From the NCBI GenBank assembly GCA_027604665.1, contig JADGIZ010000593.1, positions 1 to 11,370 on the forward strand: 11,370 nucleotides of DNA, given 5' to 3'. The notes under the pieces are model-generated. The model did no database searches and was not told where the DNA came from. It saw only the letters and a list, made by a program, of their open reading frames with translations. Of this stretch, positions 1 to 8,559 are shown in pieces. Source of the DNA: Polyrhizophydium stewartii. Lineage: Eukaryota; Chytridiomycota; Chytridiomycetes; Rhizophydiales. The position numbers and the translations under genes were made by a program. Every line of letters starts with the position of its first letter. Positions within the stretch are counted from its first letter, which is position 1.

Positions 1-1
1 C

Positions 2-1583
2 CCACCCACTGTTGCTGACAGACCCGCGGTTGTTTGGGCCTCCAAACAACAACAGCGGAGCTTCCGCGGCTCCGAGCGCCTGTTCGACAAGAAGATCGAC
101 TTGCTCGCGGCACAGGGCCCTGCGCCTCTCGCGTCGCCGGGGGCGACGACCCTCGCCGCGCGCCGCCATGAGTTCCACTTCAACATCCGCCTCCCCACGC
201 GCATGCCGCCCTCGGTCGCCTCCGAGCACATCCAGGTCCAGTATCTGCTCGTTGCCGCCGTGCATTTCCAGAACGGCTGCTGCGGCTGGATCCCCATGCT
301 CGCGCGCGACTCAATCCTGGCGAAGCGCGAGGTGCGTGTGCGCTGCGGCGTTGTGGGCGTCGACTCGGGCTTCAGCAGCGCCGGCACCACGGACGTCATC
401 GACGCTGCGTTCATGGAGCGCGTCGAGGCTTGCCAGGCCATGCTGCATGACGAAGCCGTCGCAGCTGCCCGCCGCCGAAGCAGCGGCGGCGACAAGACCA
501 TCGCGGCTGCGCCTGACGACGGCGGCCCCGACGGCTTTGCGACCCTCGACGAAGCAGCGGACGGTGCCGTGCCAAACGCCGATGCCATCAAGCCGAATAT
601 AGATCCCGACAGCGCCAAGAGCGCGGACGGCGATTCGCAAGACGCAGCTGCCAAGATCAACCCCGCCGAGATGCCGATCCTCGTCGTCGTTCGCCCAACC
701 GCCGGCGACGCCAACGGCTCGCACGCCGACGACGAAATCGATCGCATGGGGCAGCGCGCACCTGAGCTTCTGTGGACGCCGACATGCAACGTGCTCGCCT
801 ATGTTCCAACTTTTGCGGCGCTCGACCAAGCCACGCTGCGCCTGCATCTGCGTCTCGCGGAAACGCATTCCCCAGCGCGCGTCGACTGGGAGTTGATGCA
901 GACCGAGGAGTACCAGTTCAGATACGACGTCAGCGGCAGTCGCATGAGCGACGCCAAATTCGAGCCCGGCGAGTGCACTCGCGAGTACGGCCACATCCTC
1001 GCGGACGGAATCGTCACGACGTTCGATGAAGCCCCGCCAGCGTCGGGCGAGCCGTGCGAGCGCGCGTTCATGGTTGATCTTGATCTCAGCGGTGGTCGAC
1101 GCAGCGATGTCGAGGCCGTCGAAGACATCCGGGTGCGCATCCAGCACAGCCGCCGTCGCATGATATCCCTGCTCGCTCCAGCACGCTAATGGCCCTGATG
1201 TGTGCATCTTGGTGCAGTCGACGGTCGCGACCGTGATGCACTACCTCAATCTCAAGCTCTCGCTCGTGTGCGACAACGAGCCTGCTCGCACAGAGACCTA
1301 TCGAGCAACATGCCCACTGGTCATGCACGACCTGGCGCCGTCCGGCGAGGGCAGTGCTCGCGCCGAGCCGGCAGGCGAGTGTGTGGATCAGCATGTGCCG
1401 CTCAAGATCGAGCCGCTGGCATCGCAGGCAGTTGCTGCGTGCAGCGACGCCGCCGCACCGGCTGCCGAGCCCGATGCAGCTGCGCCGGCCATGCACGACG
1501 GCCTGCGCCGCCGCCGCGTTGGCGAGTCGCTGCAGTCTGGCGCAGAAGAAGAGGCCAGCACAACCGCGCCAGACACAGAGTAG
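2..1583 (+). CDS. Arrestin-fold (arrestin N/C domain) protein, 5' partial, two visible exons
   Basis: Exons 2-1132 and 1218-1583, joined in phase 0; 498 residues are visible and the reading frame is open to the left edge, so the true start lies outside. The intron (1133-1217, 85 nt) has donor GTGCGC, branch point CGCTAAT at 1184-1190 and acceptor TGCAG. Seen: an arrestin-N-like stretch (RSFRGSERLFDKKIDLL, then HEFHFNIRLPTRMPPSV at 167-217), a low-complexity insert at about 447-690, then a second beta-rich part (about 764-1320). Splicing restores a typical arrestin-C strand ending, VMHYLNLKLSLV at about 1233-1268 followed by CPLVMHDL. Fungal alpha-arrestins act as adaptors that recruit HECT ubiquitin ligases to membrane transporters. 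No PPxY ligase-binding motif is visible here, so that role is unproven. The C-terminal 80 residues are Ala/Glu-rich and probably disordered. Family call is by pattern only; other arrestin-fold proteins are possible. Confidence 0.78.
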
Positions 1584-1721
1584 TAGAAGTTTCATCATCG
1601 CATCATCCAGCGATTACCCTTGCGCGCAAGCAAGCCCATGCGTGCACGCACGCGAGCCTCTTATAAAAGGCGCTCGCGAGTACGTCCGTGCGATCCGGGA
1701 TCCGCGCGCGCTCTGGCGCAA

Positions 1722-3138
1722 TCACAAGTAGATCCGGTGGTGGCTGCCTTTCTTGGCAAGGCTCTTGCGGCACGTCGGGCAGACCTTGTTGTGGCTGAGA
1801 GCCTGTTGCAAGCAGTCTTGGCAGAAGATGTGCCCGCAGAGCGTCGACGAGAGCGGGGTCTGCTCGCCCGCGAGCGTCAGACACACGGCGCAGCGCAGCA
1901 TCGCGGGTGCCTGCGGCGGCTCGGGGGATGGCGGCGGCACTGGCGTCCGCACGGAGACTGGGCGGAAGCGGGTGTCAGCGATGCGATGGCGCTCAAGACC
2001 GAAAGCAGCTGCCCTCAGACGCACCTTTTGGAATGAGCGACGGGCCCTGGGTGGAAATGTGCCGGACGCCAAACGGCATCAGGAAGTCGGGGATGAGGGC
2101 TGCATGCAGCGGATGAAGCAGGGCGTCAGCACCGGACCACCCGTTGCTCGCCAGCCGGCAGCACATTGACGCACAATGGAAGCTGAAGCCCGGGGCCGCT
2201 AAAGGTTCGAGGGGCCGGGTGATGTAGCGCTCGCTCGAGACGGCCTGCTGCGGCAGGTCCATGAACACGACGCTGCTGTTGAAGTCGGGGTGCTCGGCCC
2301 GCCGGCGCGCCGGGGGCACGGCCGCACGAGCGGGCGCCTCGTTCACGGCGACAATGAGCACCTCGTCGTCACCGACTGCACCCGCATTCGATGTCGCGGG
2401 CGGCGCGGGCGGCGGCTGCGCGGCGGATGCAGCTGCAGCGGCCGCGGCTGCAACGGCGGCTGCGGCTGCTCCGCGACGGCGGCTGCGGCGGGCCGACGGC
2501 ACCGGCGCAGGCGTATCGGGCTCGGCCGTCAGATCAACGACCACGGAGGGCGGCTGCGACGAGCCAGACGCAGCTCGATCGTCCGCCGCCGCCGCTGCTG
2601 AAGAGGCGGCTGCGGGCCGTTGCACCCACAGGCGTGGCGGCGAGTGCGACTGCGCCTGCGCAGCCGCCGCCGTCAGCGCTTCCGGCGGCCCGCCCGCCGG
2701 GCCGGCAGACGCTCCTGCCGCTGCGTTGGCTTCGCTGTGTCGCCCCCTCCGTGCCCCGGGCAGTTGCTCCGCCAGGTCGAGCACATCCGTCCCGCTCGAG
2801 TCGCTGTGCGGGTCCTCGATGGCGACCAGGCCCCGCCGCTGCGTGTTGCTGTCCATCGCAGGCTCGCTCCGCCGCCGCCGGGTGCTGGGTCCGGCCGGGC
2901 TGCTGCTCCTGGTGCGCTTGAGGCTCGCAACAACGTCCCGCACGCCGCGCGGGGGCTGCAGCCGGCGCGGTGGAGATGTGGCGGGGATGCCGGGTTCAGC
3001 CTTGGGCAGCGGCTCCTCCGCTGGGGCCTTTGCCGCGGCTGCCGCCTGGGGCTGCTGCGCGGGCTGCTGCGCGGGTTGCTGCTGCGGCGGCGCGGCGGCG
3101 GCCCGTGGTGGTGCTGCTGGCTTCGTGTCGCCGTCCAT
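1722..3138 (-). CDS. RNF4/Slx8-like SUMO-targeted ubiquitin ligase (SIMs plus C-terminal RING)
   Basis: Exons, in transcript order: 3138-2175, 2099-2025, 1957-1722; 424 aa. Intron 2 (1958-2024, 67 nt; donor GTGCGT, branch GCTGAC, acceptor CCCAG) is needed to reach the RING frame. Intron 1 (2100-2174, 75 nt) is in frame and could be retained. The RING is at residues 369-409: C369, C372, C387, H389, C392, C395, C406, C409 (C3HC4). The extreme C-terminus HHRIYL resembles the RNF4 end. The long Ala/Pro/Gln-rich N-terminus carries four SUMO-interacting-like cores: DVLDL (118-122), VVVDLT (199-204), EVLIV (259-263) and SVVFMDL (289-295). Basic patches at 74-90 and 216-222 fit nuclear location. Such ligases ubiquitylate poly-SUMOylated proteins, notably at DNA damage. 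The start at 3138 is the first in-frame ATG that does not run into XPB; M95 (2856) would keep all SIMs. Other RING/SIM ligases remain possible. Confidence 0.83.
2100..2174 (-). other. In-frame intron (probable) of the STUbL-like gene
   Basis: This 75-nt segment has donor GTGCGT, branch-like GCTGAC (2125-2130 on the reverse strand, about 25 nt before the acceptor) and acceptor CATGCAG, matching the other introns here. It holds no stop in the host frame and its length is a multiple of three. Retention would add 25 residues, Cys-rich at their start, between the SIM region and the RING. Confidence 0.65.
2408..2480. repeat. GC-rich trinucleotide/poly-Ala tract in the STUbL-like gene
   Basis: Imperfect GCN repeats on the minus strand encode two Ala runs (about residues 224-240) between the second and third SIM-like motifs. 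It looks like a disordered linker expansion and is likely to vary in length between isolates. Confidence 0.7.
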
Positions 3139-3174
3139 ATGAGGAGGGAAAGACCAAAATTCGGGCTTTGCCCC
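3139..3174. promoter_or_regulatory. 36-bp divergent spacer between STUbL-like and XPB start codons
   Basis: The minus-strand ATG (3138-3136) and the plus-strand ATG (3175) are separated by only 36 bp. A second in-frame plus-strand ATG at 3139 would abut the minus-strand start directly. No TATA box is seen in the spacer. Any shared promoter must overlap coding sequence, unless the real starts lie further inside each gene (M95 of the STUbL at 2856, or M74 of XPB at 3394). Confidence 0.45.
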
Positions 3175-6100
3175 ATGAAGCGCAACCCACACTTTGCCCG
3201 GCAGCTGTGGGCCAAGCGGCAGCGCGCCGACAAGGACCCCGGCGCGGCGGCGGCTGCCGCGGCCGCAGCTGCCGCGCGGCGCGCGCTCGAGTCGCACACC
3301 CGGGACGAGGAGCTGGACGGTGCCGCGCCCGAGGGCCAGGAGGCGCTGCGGGAGCACGCCGTCGTCCTCCCGCGGCATGCGCTTCGACCGGCTATGGATC
3401 TCGCTGTCTTTGGCGACGACGACGGCGGCGACGACCCCCTCGACACGGATACGGCGTGGTATGGGGCGGCAGCCACCCAGCCGATATCGCTCAGTGGAAT
3501 GAATGCGGACGGCGGCGGCGGCGGCGGCGGCGGGTCCGCCAAGTCGCACGAGGATGCGATTGCGGATCTGTTCCCACAAGATTACTCGCGCCTCGAGCTC
3601 AAGCCCAACGCGGCATCGCGGCCCATCTGGGTCTGCCACGACGGCCGCATCATCCTAGAGGCCTTCTCGCCGCTGGTCAACCAAGCGCAGGACTTTCTGA
3701 TCACGATTGCCGAGCCCGTCACCCGGCCCTCGCGCATCCACGAGTACAAGCTCACGGCGTACTCGCTCTACGCCGCCGTCTCGGTCGGCATGACCACCGA
3801 CGTCATCTTGGACGTGCTTGAACGGTTCAGCAAGGTCAAGGTTCCGGACCGTGTTGTCAACTTCATCAAAGAGTGCACGCTGAGCTACGGCAAGGTTAAG
3901 CTGGTGCTCAACAGAAACAGGTGCGCACCTGCCTCACTCGTGTGTACGGCCAGCACGCCCTCTGCTGATGCCTGGCGTGCTGCGACGTGCATGCAGATAT
4001 TTTATTGAGTCGAGCTATCCCGAGATCCTGCGTATTCTGCTCAACTCGCCCGAGATCCTCGCCGCGCGCATCATCCGCACCGAGGAGGAGGAGGCCGCGC
4101 TGTTGGAGCAGGCCAAGAAGGACAAGGCATCGGCAGATGCGTCCAAGCAGCAGCAGACACAGCCGCAGCATCAGCAGCAGCAGCAGCAGCAAAAGGCCGT
4201 CAAAAGCGAGGACGCCGACGCCGAGTTTGGTGCTGTCATCACGCTCGACCGTGAGGACGATGACGACGACGCGGACGCGGTTGCCGCGGCCGCCGCCAGC
4301 CGCGGAATCAACGGCACGTCGCAGGTGCTCGACGACGAGTCCGACTTTACGCAATCCTTTGAGATTAATCCTCAAAAGGTAGAAGAGGTCAAGCGCAAGT
4401 GCACGGAGCTGGACTATCCGCTCATGGAAGAGTACGACTTTCGGCACGACGACATCAACGAGACGCTCGACATTGACCTGTCGCCCAAGACGACGATCCG
4501 CGACTACCAGGAGAAATGCCTGAGCAAGATGTTTGGTGGTGGTGCATCGGGTGGCCGCGCGAGGTCGGGTATCATTGTCCTGCCCACGGGTGCCGGCAAG
4601 ACACTCGTGGGTATCACGGCCGCCTGCACGGTCAAGAAGAGCACGCTGGTGCTCTGCACAAACGCGCTGTCGGTCGAGCAGTGGTCCAACGAGTTCCGCA
4701 AGTGGTCGACGCTGCAAGACCACCAGATTGCCAAGTTTACGGCCGAGTCGAAGCAGCAGGTGTGCATCGTGCTGCGCTCCACTCGGTGCATCTGTGGTCC
4801 TCCCGCTAATGTAATCGGGTTGACGCGCTGTGCACCAGTTTGCCGGCAACTCTGGTGTTGTGATCTCGACGTACACGATGATCTCGCACACGGGCCGCCG
4901 CGCATACGACACGCAAAAGATGCTCGAGTTTGTCAATGGGCACGAATGGGTGCGTCGTGCCGCCATGTGCTTATCGTCTGTATGTGCCTGCTGACCTTGC
5001 CCTCAACTGCAGGGCCTGATGATCCTGGACGAAGTGCATGTCGTTCCGGCCAACATTTTCCGCCGCGTGCTCACGACCGTGGCGGCGCACACCAAGCTGG
5101 GGCTTACCGCAACGCTGGTGCGCGAGGACGACAAGATCGAGGACCTCAACTTTCTGATTGGGCCGAAGCTGTACGAGGCCAACTGGATGGACCTGGCGAC
5201 GCGTGGCCACATTGCCAAGGTCGAGGCAACGGAAATCTGGTGCCCGATGACGGGCGACTTTTACCAAGAGTATCTCAAGTCCAACTCGGGCAAGCGGCGT
5301 CTGCTGTGCGTCATGAATCCGTCAAAGTTCATGGCCTGCGAGTACCTGATCCGGTGGCGTGAGAAGCAAGGCGACAAGATCATTGTGTTCTCGGACAACG
5401 TGTTTGCACTGATGGTGCGAATCGAGCGCGGCGCAGAGCTTGCGTGCTCTAATGCGTGGTCGCGCTGTGGGCTGACATGTGCGTTGTGCATTGGCGCAGT
5501 ACTACGCCATGGAGCTCAAGAAGCCATTCATCTATGGCGAGACGCCGCACGAGGAGCGATCCAAGCTCCTCAACATGTTCCGCAACAACCACCCCCAGTT
5601 CCGGACCATCTTCCTGTCCAAGGTCGGCGACACGTCGCTGGACCTGCCCGAGGCGACGTGCCTGATCCAGATTTCGTCCCAATTCGGCTCGCGGCGCCAG
5701 GAGGCGCAGCGCATGGGCCGCATTCTGCGTGCCAAGCGCCGCAACGAAGCCGGGTTCCGCTCGCGGTTCTACACGCTCGTGAGCAAGGACACGGACGAGG
5801 TGGTGTTTAGCGCGCGCCGCCGCAAGTTCCTCGTCGACCAGGGCTACGAGTTCAAGATTGTGCCCAGCTTCGAGGCGCTTGTTCCCGAGGAGGAGCGCTC
5901 GGCACTGCGGTTCAATACTCCTGCGGACCAAGCGCGCATGCTCAAGCTGGTCAAGGAGCAACGCGACGAAGTCGGCCTCGAGGAGACGGTGCGCACATCG
6001 GCGGACGATATCGAGGGAGCGTGGATGAACCAGCCGCCGACCGCGGCCAAACGTGGAGCAGCCGCCCGCCGTGCCGCTGCTGCCGCCGCAGCTGTTGCCG

Positions 6101-6195
6101 CAGGCCTGCCAGCGCCTCAGCAGCCCACCCGGGCGGCCGCGGTGCCGCCCAGGCGCACGCACAAGCTGTTCAAGGCGTGGCAGCGCGGCAAATGA
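3175..6195 (+). CDS. SSL2: TFIIH DNA translocase/helicase XPB (ERCC3/Ssl2/Rad25)
   Basis: Exons 3175-3920, 3997-4759, 4839-4949, 5013-5414, 5500-6195; 905 aa. Introns of 76, 79, 63 and 85 nt all have CTRAY-like branch points and NAG acceptors, and splicing restores the XPB alignment without gaps. XPB is the 3'-5' translocase of TFIIH that opens promoters and lesion-containing DNA in nucleotide-excision repair. Seen: XPB N-terminal domain about 136-275; Gln-rich linker 298-318; Walker A LPTGAGKT (444-451, K450); DEVH 546-549; motif III TAT 572-574; RED 577-579; motif [15 protein letters not shown] (714-727); motif [17 protein letters not shown] (741-755). It is longer than the usual 780-845 aa because of an Ala/Gly-rich N-terminus and an Ala/Arg-rich C-terminus (about 825-905). 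Odd: Thr446 replaces the Cys usual in eukaryotic Walker A. ATG 3139 (12 codons earlier) is an alternative start. Confidence 0.97.
3511..3534 (+). repeat. (GGC)n tract encoding 8 Gly in XPB
   Basis: Seven GGC plus one GGG codon are in frame within XPB exon 1, just before the conserved N-terminal domain. The tract sits in the disordered N-terminal extension and is a likely length polymorphism. Confidence 0.9.
4148..4192 (+). repeat. CAG-rich tract encoding a poly-Gln linker in XPB
   Basis: A short CAG run (4148-4156) and six perfect CAG units plus CAA (4172-4192) are in frame. They encode a Gln-rich stretch between the XPB N-terminal domain and the acidic linker that precedes the helicase core. 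Confidence 0.9.
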
Positions 6196-6204
6196 AGGCA
6201 TCTG

Positions 6205-6214
6205 CCCCCCCCCC
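6205..6214 (+). repeat. C10 homopolymer in the XPB-ankyrin gene spacer
   Basis: Ten consecutive C lie 10 bp past the XPB stop codon, within the 122-bp spacer before the assigned start of the next gene. Length errors here would alter any reading frame started at ATG 6192, which is one reason the start at 6318 is preferred. Confidence 0.85.
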
Positions 6215-6317
6215 GCCAATCCCTCTGCGCTCCACCCGCGCCGGGATCTGGCCCGCTGGTGATGGCCCGCTCCGGCGCGTGACGCTGTGGTGGCGGCCGA
6301 TCACGCGCAGGGTTGCC

Positions 6318-8357
6318 ATGACCCACGTCATGCCGACGACGACAGCGGCAACAGCGACGGCGGCGATCACCGCGGCCTCGGCGCACGCGGACGAGCCGGC
6401 TGCCGCTGCTGCGTCTGACGGCGCCGATATGCCGCCCGCAGCGCTCGTCGACAGCCTGCCGCGCGAACTCATTGAGCGCATCTGCGAGCTGGCGGGGCCG
6501 TACACGTGCTGGCGCAACTCCGTCAGGCCGTATTGCGTCGGCCCTGGGCGGCCGCTCAGCGAGCGCCAGCAGCACGAGGTGTTCGCCGATCGGCTGCGGC
6601 TGTCGCGGGTGCTGCCGCGCAGCGCGCCCGTCCCCGTGCTCGACGTCGAGCCGACCCTGGCGGCGCTTGCCGAGCTCGTCGGGCCGTGGGGCGACAGGCA
6701 CGCTCCACGCGACCAACCCGTCCACCGCGACCCGCGGGTCGATGCGGAGATGCTGCTGCACCTGCTCGGCCGTGCGGCGCCGACGGCGCCCGGCAGCGCG
6801 CTGGTGCATGGCCCGCCCGCGTCGTCCGCGTCCGCCCTGGGTGCCGGCGCTGCGCTCGGGCGGCGGCTCGACGTGCTGTTTGCACGGATGCGGGCCGGCA
6901 TGCTCGGCGACGACCACCGCGCGCTGGCGGCCGACCGCGACCGCCTGGCGCCCATGCGCCTGTGGCTGGGGCTGCCGCCGGGCGTGCCTGGTGCGCCTGC
7001 GGCGCCGGCCGGCCCGCTCGCTGCGGCTGAGCTCGCCGTCGTGGTGCTGCGCGGCCACCTCGACCTGCTGCGGCGCGTGCTGCCCACTCCGGCCCGGATG
7101 CGCTCCCTGCGGCCCGACACGGCCATGATGCTGCATCGCGGGGTGGTGCCTGCGTTCCTGCGAGATAGGCTGCTCGGCCCGCCACCTGCAGTGCTTGCCT
7201 GCTTGCGCTGGCTCGATAAGGACGCCGATGCGCCCGCCGCGCATGGTGCACAGGATGCCCAGATCCAGCCGCCGACGGTGCTTCCGACTGCGTCGGTGGG
7301 CGATCCAAGGGTGCCGCTGATGCTGCTCGCCAATGCCCTCTCTGCATCCAACTTTGACGAGCGGCTGCCGCATGCTGCCGCGGTTGCGTATGTCTCTGGC
7401 GCCCACTCCGCGCCGACCATCGACGCCAACTGCTCGGCGATGGCGGCCGTACTGTCGTTGCTCGCATCCCGCGTGCCCATCACCGCCGCACTAGAGGCGG
7501 CGTGCCGATGGGGCCGCGTCGCCATGCTGGAGCTGCTCCGCCATGCCATCACGCCCTGCATGGTGTCGCACGAACTGCTGCGCTTGGCCCTTGATGGCGG
7601 CCACCGCGACGTCGCCGTGTTTCTCTATGCTCTCTCTGCTCCTCGTGCGCCACGGCGATGCGTCGAGGCCGTCTTCGCATCGCCCGTCCTCGCCGAGATC
7701 CGCTTCCTGCCAATCGCATCGGATGCGCAGCCTGCTGTCGTGCGGTGCGCGCGAGACGGCTGCTTTGACGATCTCGCCAACATGCTCGCGTCGCCGTCCC
7801 GGGATGCGCTCGCGCCGATTGTGCTGCTCTACGCTTCTGCGTATGGACGGCTTGATGTCGTGCAGCAGGTCTTCGCTGTGGCACCTGCTTCATGCCAGCA
7901 TGGCCGGGATGGAGACGCAGCGGACGCATGCCAGATGCCGAACGCGCTCGATCTGGCGGCGCGCTTCGGCCATCTGCCCACGGCCAAGTGGCTGTACGCA
8001 AACACGCCCATCCGGCCGACTTCGGCAGCCATCACCGGCGCGTGCGAGAATGCACAGGAGGACATGGTCGAGTGGCTAGCGTCGCTGCCCGCCGCCTCAT
8101 GCAACTCGACAGCACTCGCGTGCGCCGCCAAAACAGGTTGCGTCGAGGTGGTCAGCCTTCTCGTGCGCAAGTTTGCCGAGGTCGTCGCGCCGCAAGCTGG
8201 ACTGGCCGTTGACCTGGCCGCCGAGCGAGGCTTTGTTTCTGTGTTGCTGTGCCTGCTCGACTCGTTTCCCGTCAAGACGAGCTACCGCGCCACGCTGGCT
8301 GCCAGAGCCAACGGGTTTCTGCTTGCAGCCGAGTGCCTGAGGGCCAGATCTCTTTGA
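6318..8357 (+). CDS. F-box-like/ankyrin-repeat protein, function unknown
   Basis: A single uninterrupted exon gives 679 aa from ATG 6318. Upstream in-frame ATG 6192 overlaps the XPB stop codon and would precede a Pro-rich stretch; ATG 6330 is also possible. Residues 1-40 are Ala/Thr-rich. Residues 46-64 (DSLPRELIERICELAGPYT) look like the short F-box-like helix found at the start of many chytrid ankyrin proteins. About residues 375-679 contain roughly eight degenerate ankyrin-type units, for example ALDLAARFGHLPTAKWLY, ALACAAKTGCVEVVSLLV and AVDLAAERGFVSVLLCLL. The middle (about 70-370) is helical, Ala/Leu/Arg-rich and not recognised. If the F-box-like segment is genuine it could be an SCF substrate adaptor, but no partner is visible. 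The gene follows XPB on the same strand and converges with MUTYH, 202 bp from its stop. The product is inferred from repeat pattern alone. Confidence 0.75.
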   Translation: MTHVMPTTTAATATAAITAASAHADEPAAAAASDGADMPPAALVDSLPRELIERICELAGPYTCWRNSVRPYCVGPGRPLSERQQHEVFADRLRLSRVLPRSAPVPVLDVEPTLAALAELVGPWGDRHAPRDQPVHRDPRVDAEMLLHLLGRAAPTAPGSALVHGPPASSASALGAGAALGRRLDVLFARMRAGMLGDDHRALAADRDRLAPMRLWLGLPPGVPGAPAAPAGPLAAAELAVVVLRGHLDLLRRVLPTPARMRSLRPDTAMMLHRGVVPAFLRDRLLGPPPAVLACLRWLDKDADAPAAHGAQDAQIQPPTVLPTASVGDPRVPLMLLANALSASNFDERLPHAAAVAYVSGAHSAPTIDANCSAMAAVLSLLASRVPITAALEAACRWGRVAMLELLRHAITPCMVSHELLRLALDGGHRDVAVFLYALSAPRAPRRCVEAVFASPVLAEIRFLPIASDAQPAVVRCARDGCFDDLANMLASPSRDALAPIVLLYASAYGRLDVVQQVFAVAPASCQHGRDGDAADACQMPNALDLAARFGHLPTAKWLYANTPIRPTSAAITGACENAQEDMVEWLASLPAASCNSTALACAAKTGCVEVVSLLVRKFAEVVAPQAGLAVDLAAERGFVSVLLCLLDSFPVKTSYRATLAARANGFLLAAECLRARSL

Positions 8358-8559
8358 GCCCTGCAAGGACCTGCTTTCCAATGCACACCAAGTTTGGCGT
8401 TGCCTTGAGCGGCCTCCTGGCCGCTTGCCTTTGCACAACAGTGTTGCCACAATGTACCCAGGCAGTGAGATGCTTTGCTGGGTGCCTCTACCGTATGCTG
8501 CAGCAATCGAAATCAGTATTTGAGGCGGCTGTTCATTAATGGCTGGCTTGTGCATATTA

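Noticed and set aside
311..1207. Minus-strand 298-codon frame opposite the arrestin gene
   Set aside because: It has no motif, while the plus-strand frame shows arrestin-fold motifs and a consistent intron.
2261..3142. Plus-strand 293-codon Ala/Gly/Cys-rich frame, including a Cys/Gly-rich end
   Set aside because: It is the antisense of the STUbL-like Ala/Gln/Pro-rich exon; the SIM motifs and the splice to a RING support the minus strand.
3908..4966. Minus-strand 352-codon frame with a Leu-rich stretch resembling a membrane segment
   Set aside because: The Leu run is just the antisense of the XPB CAG/Gln tract, and the frame crosses XPB introns and exons.
6192..6195. ATGA overlap of the XPB stop codon and an in-frame ATG of the ankyrin gene, as in bacterial coupled translation
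   Set aside because: This is an intron-bearing nuclear locus where such coupling is not expected; the following C10 and Pro-rich stretch is more likely untranslated, and ATG 6318 is available.
6117..7561. Long minus-strand open frames (429 and 463 codons) opposite the XPB end and the ankyrin gene
   Set aside because: They are Arg/Ser/Ala-rich shadows of GC-rich coding DNA with no recognisable motif, whereas the plus strand encodes clear XPB and ankyrin sequence.
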